From: Bacteroidales bacterium
GTDB taxonomy: Bacteria; Bacteroidota; Bacteroidia; Bacteroidales; UBA932
Reading direction: 5' to 3'
NCBI GenBank assembly: GCA_017519185.1
Contig: JAFWSX010000013.1
Coordinates: 1-64,000, forward strand
Length of the DNA: 64,000 nt
The notes below the pieces were generated by a model. The model did not search any database and was not told the DNA's origin. It saw only the letters and a program-made list of their open reading frames with translations. The position numbers and the translations under genes are program-made. Positions 26,032-35,800 of this stretch are shown here, one piece after another (position 1 is the stretch's first letter; each line of letters opens with the position of its first letter).

Positions 26032-26853
26032 ATGAAGAAAATCCTCTTATCATTCGTGGCCGTGATGGTGGCTTTTTCAGCCTTCGCACAGCGGCAGCAG
26101 CAGCGCAGCACGGTAGAATATCTTACCGACGAAAACATTTTCTATTCGCGCAACACCGATGCGTATTCCCTTGAGAGATGCGTGCTTGACGTGTATTTTC
26201 CCAAAGGCGTTCAGGACTGCCCGGTGATAGTGTGGTTCCACGGCGGCGGACTGACATCCGGCAACAAGTTCATCCCGGAACAGCTCAAGAACCGCGGATA
26301 TGTGGTGGTAGCAGCCAACTACCGTCTTATGCCCAAGGTTGAGGTGACGGAATGCATAGACGATGCCGCGGCGGCCGTGGCCTGGGTATTCGACAACGCC
26401 AGGAAATACGGCGGTGACCCCGACAACATCTATGTCAGCGGCCACTCCGCAGGAGGATATCTCACCAGTATGATAGGTCTCGACAAGAAATGGCTTGAGA
26501 AATACGGCAAGGATGCCGACCGCCTGGCTGCCCTGATCCCTTTCAGCGGCCAGGTGATGACACACTATGAGTACCGCAAGCGCCACGGCGGCCAGGAACT
26601 CCTGCCGACCATCGACGACACGGCTCCCATCGCGCACATCCGTGCCGACGGTCCGCCCTACGTCATCGTCTCAGGCGACCGCGAGCAGGAACTCTACGGC
26701 CGCTATGAGGAGAATGCCTATATGTGGCGTATGATGAAGCTCATAGGCCACGAGCAGACTTTCATCTACGAACTTGACGGATACAGCCACGGAGCTATGG
26801 CTGAGCCTGCCTTCCACATCCTGAGGCAGTATGTGAAGAGAAGAGTAGACTAG
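26032..26853 (+). CDS. Secreted alpha/beta-hydrolase esterase
   Basis: 273 residues with a signal peptide ending FSAFAQ. It has HGGG (oxyanion hole, about residue 70) and the nucleophile motif GHSAGGY (about 142). Asp in SGDREQEL and His in GYSHGAM complete the triad. It resembles the BD-FAE/acetyl-esterase group that removes acyl groups from sugars. Substrate is not determinable. Its end overlaps the murB end by 4 bases. Confidence 0.85.
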   Translation: MKKILLSFVAVMVAFSAFAQRQQQRSTVEYLTDENIFYSRNTDAYSLERCVLDVYFPKGVQDCPVIVWFHGGGLTSGNKFIPEQLKNRGYVVVAANYRLMPKVEVTECIDDAAAAVAWVFDNARKYGGDPDNIYVSGHSAGGYLTSMIGLDKKWLEKYGKDADRLAALIPFSGQVMTHYEYRKRHGGQELLPTIDDTAPIAHIRADGPPYVIVSGDREQELYGRYEENAYMWRMMKLIGHEQTFIYELDGYSHGAMAEPAFHILRQYVKRRVD

Positions 26854-27827
26854 ACAGTCTCGACCTCGGGCTTGAGGGTTACTCCGAAGGTTTCTTCCAC
26901 CTTTTTGATGATATTGTCGGCGAGCCGGATGATGTCTGCTGCGCAGGCGTGTCCGCGGTTCACCAGGATCAGCGCGTGCTTTTCGTATACCGCTGCATCA
27001 CCTGCTGACATATCCTTGCATCCGCTTCGGTCGATGAGCCAGCCTGCGGACAGTTTCACGCCTCGTCCGGTGGCAGTAGGATAGTGGGGCATATCGGGAT
27101 ATTTCTTTTGAAGTGCGGTGAATACCTTCTTGCTGACAACGGGGTTCATAAAGAAACTGCCTGCGCTTCCGATGACTTCCGGGTCAGGCAGCTTCGACTG
27201 CCTGGTAGCGATGACGGCCTCCCTCACTTTCTGGAGGGTCGGCTCGCCTTCGATCCTGGCGGCCAGGTTGCCGTATTCCAGCGAGAAAGACGGGACGAGC
27301 GAAAGCTTGAACACCACCTTAAGCACGAAATACCGCTTGCCGCTCTTCTTGAAAACGCTGGAGCGGTAGCCATATTCACATTCGTCGGGAAAGAACACCC
27401 TGGGATGCCCTGCAACCGTGTCATAGACCTCCACCGAACTCACCAGGCTGCCGGCCTCGGCGCCGTAGGCTCCGATATTCTGCACGGCAGCGGCACCCAC
27501 GTCACCGGGAATCAGGGATAGATTCTCGGCCCCATACCAACCATTCTCCACACAGAGCGCCACAAAGTCATCCCAGCGCATACCTGCGCCGACCCGCACG
27601 CGTACATATCCGTTGCCTCGGGAAACTTCCCAGCTTGTGTCGGTGCAGCGGAACACGCTGCCTTCAAATACGGGCTTCGAGAAAAGCAGGTTGCTGCCTG
27701 CACCCACGGGAAGCCAGGGCTTGGGAGCCTTGGCCAGGCAGGCCTCGAGCTGCTCCGAATCCGTATATTCGAACCAGTTGTCGGTGCAGGCCTCGAGGCC
27801 CAGCGTGTTCGGAATCCTGACTGCCAT
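26850..27827 (-). CDS. murB: UDP-N-acetylenolpyruvoylglucosamine reductase
   Basis: 325 residues, matching type I MurB: VGAGSNLLFS, IPGDVGAAAVQNIGAYG (FAD binding), YGYRSSVFK, GSAGSFFMNP with the catalytic Ser, and a late HALILVNRGHACAADI block. MurB completes UDP-MurNAc synthesis in the cytoplasm. It lies 7 bases after the C1 peptidase gene on the same strand. Confidence 0.95.
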   Translation of the reverse strand: MAVRIPNTLGLEACTDNWFEYTDSEQLEACLAKAPKPWLPVGAGSNLLFSKPVFEGSVFRCTDTSWEVSRGNGYVRVRVGAGMRWDDFVALCVENGWYGAENLSLIPGDVGAAAVQNIGAYGAEAGSLVSSVEVYDTVAGHPRVFFPDECEYGYRSSVFKKSGKRYFVLKVVFKLSLVPSFSLEYGNLAARIEGEPTLQKVREAVIATRQSKLPDPEVIGSAGSFFMNPVVSKKVFTALQKKYPDMPHYPTATGRGVKLSAGWLIDRSGCKDMSAGDAAVYEKHALILVNRGHACAADIIRLADNIIKKVEETFGVTLKPEVETV

Positions 27828-27834
27828 AGCCAGT

Positions 27835-29211
27835 TTAGAACATATAGTCCCAGCAGGGGAGCATCACGTGCTCGCCGCTGAGGGCATTGATGGATTTGCT
27901 GTCAAGATACTTGCGGTTGATGACGATGCGGAAGAGATATTCGTCGAACCAGCGGTCGGTGAATGTGAGGTAGCCGTGGTCGCCCGATGCGGCGCCCCAG
28001 CTGTTCTCGAACTGCCATTTGACGGGCACGTCATTGTCGTCGGTGTCGCAGGCCACTATCAGCATTGCGTGAGACGAACCGCTCTGGCGGGTGAGGATGC
28101 GGGCTTTCTTGTCCATAGCCAGCTTCACTCCCATAAGGCTCTCGTAATCGTAGGTACCGGGGTCGAGGATGCCGGCGCCTGCGGCGGTGTTGCTCTGCTT
28201 GCCCACGTCGCACGATGCGTACATCGGCTCGTCAGCCTTGATGGACTTCAGTGCTGCGACCTTGATCACGTCATTGGGCAGGTTGAGGTAATACCAGTTG
28301 ATGCCTTCCACGCTGTTGCGGTAGTTCTCTATCTCGTAGACCTTGTAGTAGGGCCTGGTGGGGTCGTTCATTATCATCACGTAGGTGTCCGGATTGTAGT
28401 TGGCCGGAATCACGCTCTTGTAGAACTCGGCGGGGGTGGTCTTCACGGTCTGCACCTTGCCGTCCTTGTCCTTGTAGCGCCAGGTGAACTCTGCCGGGGG
28501 CTCGCCGAGGCAGAGGGCCAGCACGCGGTAAACATCCTTGAGGATCTCGACCTTCTGGTCGCGCACAGCAGCGATAGACTTGCCGGCAGCGCACATCTCG
28601 CGGAGCTCATATCCGCCTGCGCGCAGCCTTTCGTTGAGGATGCTCAGCATCTGGCTGGTGTTGTTGGAATGCTCGGTCTCGGGCATAATCTCGGCAGGTA
28701 CCACGCCGTATTTCTCGCCGATGTTCCAGAACAGGTTCCATACGCCTCCGTCGCTCACCGGGCTCTTGAAATAAGTCACTACCTCGCGGTCGTCGAACGA
28801 GCGGTCGGCAGTGGCTATGATGTCCTCCAGGAAGAGGTTGGCCTTCTCGAACATATCCCAGAAATAGCTGAAGTTGTGCGAGAAGTCGAAGCTGCTGACA
28901 TTGTAGCGCTTCATCGCGATGGGACGAAGCTGGTTCATCGAAGTGAACATCCAGCAGCGGCCGGAGCTCTGCTGGTCGGTGATGCCCTTGACGGAGGTGG
29001 TATACTTGAAGAAGTGGTCCACGGGCTCGGCCGAATGGTTCAGGGCAAGGGCCTTGATGCTCTTGTTGTTGACGAGTATGTTCTGGATGGCGGCAGTGGA
29101 GCCGTCCTTGACGAAGCTCGACTGAATCTTGCTCAGCTCTGAAGGAGAGATGGTCTGGGCGCAGACCGTTGCGCAGATAAGCAGCGCAGGCAATGACAAT
29201 ATCTTTTTCAT
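27835..29211 (-). CDS. pepC: Secreted C1B peptidase (bleomycin hydrolase/PepC family)
   Basis: 458 residues with a signal peptide (MKKILSLPALLICATVCAQ), so it acts outside the cytoplasm, unlike classic PepC. The catalytic Cys is in QSSGRCWMFTS (about residue 80), the His in GSSHAML and the Asn in FENSWGAASGDHGYL. Family members are aminopeptidases of hexameric form. Together with the two peptidase genes on the other side of the divergent promoter it suggests peptide use. Confidence 0.88.
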   Translation of the reverse strand: MKKILSLPALLICATVCAQTISPSELSKIQSSFVKDGSTAAIQNILVNNKSIKALALNHSAEPVDHFFKYTTSVKGITDQQSSGRCWMFTSMNQLRPIAMKRYNVSSFDFSHNFSYFWDMFEKANLFLEDIIATADRSFDDREVVTYFKSPVSDGGVWNLFWNIGEKYGVVPAEIMPETEHSNNTSQMLSILNERLRAGGYELREMCAAGKSIAAVRDQKVEILKDVYRVLALCLGEPPAEFTWRYKDKDGKVQTVKTTPAEFYKSVIPANYNPDTYVMIMNDPTRPYYKVYEIENYRNSVEGINWYYLNLPNDVIKVAALKSIKADEPMYASCDVGKQSNTAAGAGILDPGTYDYESLMGVKLAMDKKARILTRQSGSSHAMLIVACDTDDNDVPVKWQFENSWGAASGDHGYLTFTDRWFDEYLFRIVINRKYLDSKSINALSGEHVMLPCWDYMF

Positions 29212-29218
29212 AATGGTA

Positions 29219-29226
29219 CAAAGTTA
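29219..29226 (-). promoter_or_regulatory. -7 element for pepC
   Basis: Minus-strand TAACTTTG ends 7 bases before the pepC start. Confidence 0.5.
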
Positions 29227-29260
29227 ATTAACTTTACACGTTACATAAAAACTTAAATCT

Positions 29261-30655
29261 ATGTTCAGCAGAAATATTTACGTCTCACGCAGACAGAAAC
29301 TCATAAAGAGCGTCAAGGAAGGCCTGCTCCTTTTCCTTGGCAACGGCGAAGCTCCCCTAAACTACAGCGACAACCAGTACACCTTCCGTCAGGACAGCAC
29401 CTGGCTGTACTATTTCGGCATAGACAAGCCCGATATGGCAGCCATCATCGATGTCGAGAGCGGTGAGGAGAAAATCTTCGGTGACGACGTCGACATCGAC
29501 GACATCATCTGGATGGGTCCCCAGCCCTCTGTCGCAAGCCAGGCGGAAGAAGTGGGAGTGTCCAGGACAGCGCCTCTGGCAGACCTTGACAGGGTGGTGA
29601 AGGCAGCATTGGCCAAGGGCCGCAAGGTTCATTTCCTGCCTCCCTACCGTTTCCGCAATATGATATGGCTGAACTCCCTGCTGGGCGTGGGCTTCGACAG
29701 GATGAAGGAAGAGGCCAGCGTGGAGTTCATCAAGGCAGTCGTCGAGATGCGCCTTGTCAAGGAGCCCTGCGAGATACAGCAGATAGACCTGGCCTGCAAC
29801 CTGGGATACGCGATGCATATGGCCGCAACCAAGCTGATGAAGCCCGGGATGCTTGAGCAGGACCTCGTGGGTGTGATGGAAGGCGTGGTGATCAGCGGTG
29901 GCTATATTCCTTCGTTCCCCACTATCCTGTCGCAGAACGGTGAGACGCTGCACAACCATTCGCATCACCAGGTGCTGACCGAAGGCCGCCTGACCGTGAT
30001 CGACGCCGGAGCGGAGATAGCCAGCCACTACTGCTCCGACTTTACCCGCACGCTGCCCTGCAGCGGTCGTTTCACTGAACAACAGAAGGACATCTACACC
30101 ATAGTTTCGGAAGGCAACAACCTGGCGCTGGGTCTTGCCCGTCCCGGCATCAGCTACCGCGAGGTACATCTGTCAGTGTGCCGCCTTATGCTTCAGGGCC
30201 TGAAGAACCTCGGTCTGGTGAAGGGTGACGTGGACGAAGCCCTCGCCGCAGGCGCCGCCGGACTGTTCATGCCTCACGGCCTCGGTCACAATATGGGCCT
30301 CGACGTGCACGATATGGAGAACCTCGGAGAGAACTATGTGGGTTACGACGAGACAGTCACCCGCTCTACCCAGCTCGGCCTCGGCTCGCTGCGTATGGCC
30401 AGGGTGCTGAAGCCCGGTAACGTGGTGACCGACGAGCCCGGCATATATTTCATCCCCGCCCTCATCGACAAATGGAAAGCAGAAGGCACCTGCCGTGACT
30501 TCATTGCGTTCGACAAGCTGGACGCATACCGCAGTTTCGGCGGCATCCGCATCGAGGACGACCTGCTCATCACCGAGAGCGGCGCACGCCTGCTCGGCTC
30601 GAAACGCCTCCCGAGGACGGTAGAAGAAGTTGAAAACGCAATGGCACAGGAATAA
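29261..30655 (+). CDS. pepP: Xaa-Pro aminopeptidase (M24B)
   Basis: 464 residues without a signal peptide. The metal-binding residues are visible in order: DAGAEIASHYCSDFTRT (two Asp), HGLGHNMGLDVHD (His), VTDEPGIYF (Glu) and GGIRIEDD (Glu). These fit the aminopeptidase P branch that removes the N-terminal residue before proline. The next gene, a prolyl-oligopeptidase-type enzyme, starts 2 bases later, so the pair probably handles proline-containing peptides. Confidence 0.92.
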   Translation: MFSRNIYVSRRQKLIKSVKEGLLLFLGNGEAPLNYSDNQYTFRQDSTWLYYFGIDKPDMAAIIDVESGEEKIFGDDVDIDDIIWMGPQPSVASQAEEVGVSRTAPLADLDRVVKAALAKGRKVHFLPPYRFRNMIWLNSLLGVGFDRMKEEASVEFIKAVVEMRLVKEPCEIQQIDLACNLGYAMHMAATKLMKPGMLEQDLVGVMEGVVISGGYIPSFPTILSQNGETLHNHSHHQVLTEGRLTVIDAGAEIASHYCSDFTRTLPCSGRFTEQQKDIYTIVSEGNNLALGLARPGISYREVHLSVCRLMLQGLKNLGLVKGDVDEALAAGAAGLFMPHGLGHNMGLDVHDMENLGENYVGYDETVTRSTQLGLGSLRMARVLKPGNVVTDEPGIYFIPALIDKWKAEGTCRDFIAFDKLDAYRSFGGIRIEDDLLITESGARLLGSKRLPRTVEEVENAMAQE

Positions 30656-30657
30656 TT

Positions 30658-32751
30658 ATGAAAAAAGCACTCATCATAGCCTTGATTATGGCAATCTTAT
30701 CTATGACGGCCTGCAAGACGCAGCAGGCAGACAGCGGCGAGATCGCAAAACCCGAAAACCTTGCAGCAGGAGGCCATTTCACAGCCGAAATAATGCACCA
30801 ACTCGGCAAGGTGTCCGACCCTCAGGTGAGCCCTGACGGCAGCCGCATCCTCTTTGGAGTGACTTATACCAGCATAGAGCAGAACAAAGGCGTCCGCCAG
30901 CTGTTCGTGATGGACATAGACGGAAGCGGCCGCACCCAGATCACACATTCTGGCAAAAGCTGCTCGAATGCACGCTGGCTTGACGACAAGACAATCGTAT
31001 ACCTTTGCGGAGGACAGATGTACAAGATTCCCGCAGCCGGAGGCGCTGCAGTGCAGGTAAGCAATGTTGAAGGAGGTATGTCCGAGTTCAAGCTGTCCGA
31101 CGACTTCAGCAAGGTGATGTATGCCGGTACGGTGAAGAACTACACCGCCCCGACCGACGTATATCCCGACCTGGACAAGGCTACGGTCCGCACAATCGAC
31201 GGCCTTATGTACCGTCACTGGGACCATTTCGTGGAGGATATACCCCATACTTTCGTTGCCTCTTTCGACGGCAGCAAGGTCGGCGAGGGTAAGGACATCC
31301 TCGAAGGCCAGCCTTTCGAACTCCCCACCGAGCCTTTCGGAGGCCTGGAGCAGCTCAGCTGGAGCCCTGACGGCAGCAAGATTGCCTACTCCTGCCGCAA
31401 GCTGACAGGAATCGACTATGCTTTCTCCACAAATACCGACATCTATCTCTATGACGTAGCTACCGGAGCCTGCGAGAACCTCACCGAAGGCATGCCGGGC
31501 TACGACACCGAGCCCGTGTTCAGCCCCAAAGGCGATATGATAGCCTGGTGCAGTATGGAAAGGGCCCGCTACGAGGCCGACAAGGTGCGCATCTTCGTGA
31601 TGGACCTTGCTACCCGCAGCAAGAGAGAGCTGACTGCCGATTTCAAATACAACGGCTCGATACCGGTGTGGAGCGCAGACCAGCGCTACATCTATTTCGC
31701 ATCGCTCGTGGAAGGCGTCCAGGAAATCTGGCGCTGCGACCTTGCCTCTTCTAAGATGGAGCGTGTCACCCCCCAGCACGAATGGTATGACTTCGACACT
31801 CCGGCAGTGCTTGCCGACAGGATGATAACCACCAACCAGTCGATGATGCGTCCTTCGGAGATCGTTTCCGTGTCGCTTGCCGACGGCAGCTGGAAGCAGC
31901 TCACCCACGAGAACGACGACATCCTGGCTAAGCTGGAACAGCCCAAAGTTGAGGAGCGCTGGATCACCACCACCGACGGCAAGAAGATGCTCACCTGGGT
32001 GCTCTATCCCGACGGCTTCGACGCTTCGAAGACCTATCCTGCCATTCTGGTATGCCTCGGAGGCCCCCAGGGCACGCTGAGCCAGAGCTGGTCGACCCGC
32101 TGGAACTACCGTCTGATGTGCTCGCAGGGCTATATAATGGTGCTTCCCAACCGTCGCGGAACTACAGCCTTCGGACAGGAATGGACAGAGCAGATATCCG
32201 GTGACTACATCGGCCAGAACATGCAGGACTACCTGCGTGCCGCAGACGTTATGCTTGCGGAGCCGTATGTGGGCAAGATGGCCGCAGTGGGAGCAAGCTA
32301 TGGCGGATATTCGGTATACTATCTGGCCGGCATCCACAGAGGCCGCTTCAGCGCTTTTATAGCGCACGCAGGCATCTTCAATGAAGAGCATATGTATGAG
32401 ATGACCGAAGAAATGTGGTTCCCCGACTGGGACAACGGCGGAATAGCCCGTCCCGACGAGGTTATGGCCGGAGCTCCCTGGAGCGACAATCCGGTTGCCC
32501 GCCGCCACTACGCCAACTCTCCGCACACTCTCATCAAGAACTGGGACACTCCCATAATGGTCATCCACGGAGAGCTTGACTACCGCGTGCCCGTGGACCA
32601 GGGCATGGCGGCATTCAACGCAGCCCAGATGATGGGCGTGCCTTCGAAGATGCTGCTCTTCCCCGACGAGAACCACTGGGTGCTCAAGCCCCAGAACTCG
32701 GTGTACTGGCACCGCCAGTTCTTCGAGTGGCTTGACCGCTGGTGCAAGTAG
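30658..32751 (+). CDS. S9-family peptidase (prolyl oligopeptidase/DPP type), lipoprotein
   Basis: 697 residues with lipobox MTAC (Cys20). The first part is a beta-propeller with TolB-like repeats (LSWSPDGSKIAY, PVFSPKGDMIAW). The C-terminal hydrolase has GASYGGYS with the nucleophile Ser (about 544), Asp in HGELDYRVP and His in ENHWVLKP. It should release dipeptides or oligopeptides from peptides in the envelope. It is translated right behind pepP and followed by a terminator hairpin. Confidence 0.92.
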   Translation: MKKALIIALIMAILSMTACKTQQADSGEIAKPENLAAGGHFTAEIMHQLGKVSDPQVSPDGSRILFGVTYTSIEQNKGVRQLFVMDIDGSGRTQITHSGKSCSNARWLDDKTIVYLCGGQMYKIPAAGGAAVQVSNVEGGMSEFKLSDDFSKVMYAGTVKNYTAPTDVYPDLDKATVRTIDGLMYRHWDHFVEDIPHTFVASFDGSKVGEGKDILEGQPFELPTEPFGGLEQLSWSPDGSKIAYSCRKLTGIDYAFSTNTDIYLYDVATGACENLTEGMPGYDTEPVFSPKGDMIAWCSMERARYEADKVRIFVMDLATRSKRELTADFKYNGSIPVWSADQRYIYFASLVEGVQEIWRCDLASSKMERVTPQHEWYDFDTPAVLADRMITTNQSMMRPSEIVSVSLADGSWKQLTHENDDILAKLEQPKVEERWITTTDGKKMLTWVLYPDGFDASKTYPAILVCLGGPQGTLSQSWSTRWNYRLMCSQGYIMVLPNRRGTTAFGQEWTEQISGDYIGQNMQDYLRAADVMLAEPYVGKMAAVGASYGGYSVYYLAGIHRGRFSAFIAHAGIFNEEHMYEMTEEMWFPDWDNGGIARPDEVMAGAPWSDNPVARRHYANSPHTLIKNWDTPIMVIHGELDYRVPVDQGMAAFNAAQMMGVPSKMLLFPDENHWVLKPQNSVYWHRQFFEWLDRWCK

Positions 32752-32764
32752 GACTTCCTGAGTG

Positions 32765-32794
32765 ATGCCACCCCAATCCGGGTGGCATGCTTTT
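32765..32794 (+). terminator. Terminator after the S9 peptidase gene
   Basis: A 9-base stem (ATGCCACCC and its complement, loop CAATCC) is followed by GCTTTT. It is 13 bases after the stop. Confidence 0.7.
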
Positions 32795-32829
32795 AGCTAA
32801 TATGACTGTCAAATCAATATTGACTAGTT

Positions 32830-35800
32830 ATGGTAACTCTTTATTTACTCCTCGGACTAGTGTACAATACCCAAAACCCCCAATGGAACACGGCGCAGTA
32901 TGCGCAATTGTGGAATCAGGTAGAGAAGGCTCTCAATGACGGAAAGCCGCAGACTGCCGCAAAATATCTCGGAGAACTCGAAGAGATGACCCGCAACGCC
33001 GGGGACGAACTCGAGCGCCTCGAGGTGATGCGCCAGAGGTACGACTGTATGTCGCGCTACAACTGGAAGGAAGCGCGGGATTACTATGACAATTATACCT
33101 CGTTCAGGGACTCTGTATTCAGTGACCTCGATTCCAACATAGAAAAATATAACAGGCACCCACGGGTCATAATGCTCATCACAGAGAAGATCTCGCGTCT
33201 CTACAATGCCGAGAATTCCAAGGATGAGAAGAACCAGAGCGAGGATGTATTCAAGAACATCCGCAAGATGTGCCAGGAAGCCATCAAGGCCTTCCCGAAG
33301 TCAGACCATACGGACCGGCTTCGCAGCATCATAGCCAATATGGATTCAGCCTGGCTGAACTTCAGCGGGCCCGACAGGGGCTATCCCGGTTCAGAGTTCA
33401 CATATGAGGTGAACACAAAGAACATCGCTTCCGCCGACTTCAAGGTCTACAGGCTCACCGGCCGCTACAGCATCGGCGACGGGGAGAAGTTTGCGAAATA
33501 TGACAGCGGTTCTTCACGCTGCGTGCTGGTCGGCTCCAGGAAGCTCGACTCTTTCAAGAACAAGTACAATATCAGCGAAGAGCTGAAGACCAGCTGGAAA
33601 TTCGAGCAGGAAGGTCTATATGTCGTCAAGATTGTCTCAGGAGACAAGTATTCATACGAAGAAGTCTACATCAGCCGTGTGGCAGTCGCCCAACGCGATG
33701 CTGACGGCAAGCACGAAGTCTATGCGGTAGACGCGATGAGCGGCAAGCCCTACGACAAGATGTCCGTCACCACTTACCGTGAAGGCCGCGGCAGCGGCAT
33801 TTTCCTTTCGCCGGTGATTTTCTCGACGAAAGAATATGCCCAAGACGGCTTCGTCACGCTGAACCAGAAGCTCTATGAGTCTCCCCAGAATTACGCAATG
33901 CTCGCAGTGGAGGCCGAAGGTGACTCTTTCTCAGGCCCGCTGGGCATCAGCAAGCCCTACATTAGGAACTACCGCGAAGAAAGGATTGATGAAGGCGTCT
34001 ATGTATACACCGACCGCAGGCTCTACAAGCCTACCGACGAGATCCATTTCAAGCTTATCGCCTACCGCTCCGACGGCAAGAAGGGCAAGGTGATAGAAGG
34101 CAAGAACCTGGAGGTCGCGCTCTATGCTCCTGCCGAGAGCAAGCCCGTGGCCAGGGTGAATGTCGTGACCAATGCCTACGGCTCGGCCAGCGGCTCGTTT
34201 AAGATTCCCGAGGGAAGCCGCAACGGCAGTTACTCTATCCGTACGGACTGGGGCGGTACGAGCGTGCACGTCGAGGAATATGTCACTCCCGATTTCTATC
34301 TGGAGATGCCGGCTCTCGAAGGCCTCTACACCTTTGATGACATCATCACCCAGACGGGTGTGGTGAAAGGCTATGCAGGAGTCGCAATGGCAGGCGCGAA
34401 GGTGGAATATACGGTGCACCGCCAGCCCCGCTGGAGAATCTGGCGCCCCGGCCAGAGCTATGAGTGGAAGCTGATCGACGAAGGCAGCGTCACCGCCGAT
34501 GCCGAAGGCCGCTTCTCCATTTCGTTCAAGGCCGAAAGGCCCGAAACCGCAGAGGAAGACGACGATTTCAGCGCATCTTTCATCGTTGAGGTGAAGGTCA
34601 CCGACCGTCAGGGAGAGACTCACGAAGCGTCTCAGAGCGTGATGGTGGCTGACATCCCGCTGGAACTCAGTACTGCTTTCGCCAGCGAAGTGACGGTCAA
34701 CGACACTGTCATCGCTGTCAACCGTGATGCAGAGAAATATATCCTCATCAAGGGCAACAACCGCAACGGCATACCCCAGACCATCGACGGGACCTTCAGG
34801 CTGCTGCGCGACGGCAAGCTCGTGACAGAGGGTGATTTCACAACAGGCAAAACCCGCGACCTCGATTTCAGCACTCTGCCTTCAGGCAGCTACAAGCTGG
34901 AATACCAAGTCATCTGGCGCGGCCGCACCATTTCCGGCAGCAGGGAAGTGGCCCTGTTCTCGCCTTCCGACACCAAGGTGCCCGTGGAAAGCAAGCTGTT
35001 CTTCTATCCGCTTGAAACCGAAGGCGGCATAGAGTTCTTCGTCGGAACCACTGAGGATGACCTCTACGTCGAGGTCGAGCTTTTCGACCGCGAGAAGAAA
35101 CTTTACAGAATGCCTCTGCACCTGACAAACAACGCCCGCAAGATAAGCCTGCCCTATCTCGACAAGTATAACGACTGCGTCGAGTTGTCGCTGTTCACTA
35201 TAAGAGGATGCAAGAGCTATAGCGAAACCCATACTTTCAACCGTCCCGTCAGCCCTACCAGGTTCGACCTGACCATAGAGTCGTTCCGTGATCGCACCGC
35301 TCCTGAAACAGAAGAGAGTTTCATCGTGAAGGGCCCTGCCAGCGAACTGACCGTGTCGATCTTCGACGTCACCACCGACCGCTACGGCGCCAACAATTTC
35401 TGGTTCTCTCCTTTCCGTGCCTATTATACCTACAGCCCTTCGATTTCAACCAACCTTCCCGACGGAAGGGGCAGGCTGTACCACGAGGTTATGGGTTATG
35501 GTGCCACCGGAGGAAGGATGCTGAGCCGCAGCGTTTCGATGAACACTATGGCCAAGAACGGAATGGAAGAAGAAATGGTGATGATGGACGATATGATGGT
35601 GGTCGAGGAAGCAGCGATGGCGCCCGCTTCAGCCGATATGCAGAGTATGGATGAAGGTGAGCAGCAGGCGGATGTCCGCAGCGACTTCGGCGAGACGATA
35701 GCCTTCTATCCTCATCTTACAATAGGCGAAGACGGCAGGGCCGAAGTGAAATATACCACCCGCCAGGCCTTCGGCACCTTCAGGGTGCTGATCCTTGCAC

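Noticed and set aside
27613-29142. A 509-codon open frame antisense to murB and the C1 peptidase
   Set aside because: It runs across two well-identified genes and has an Ala/Val/Leu-rich composition typical of antisense frames.
30697-32712. A 671-codon open frame antisense to the S9 peptidase gene
   Set aside because: It mirrors the codon bias of the real gene on the opposite strand and has no domain motifs; the plus-strand frame has a lipobox and a full catalytic triad.
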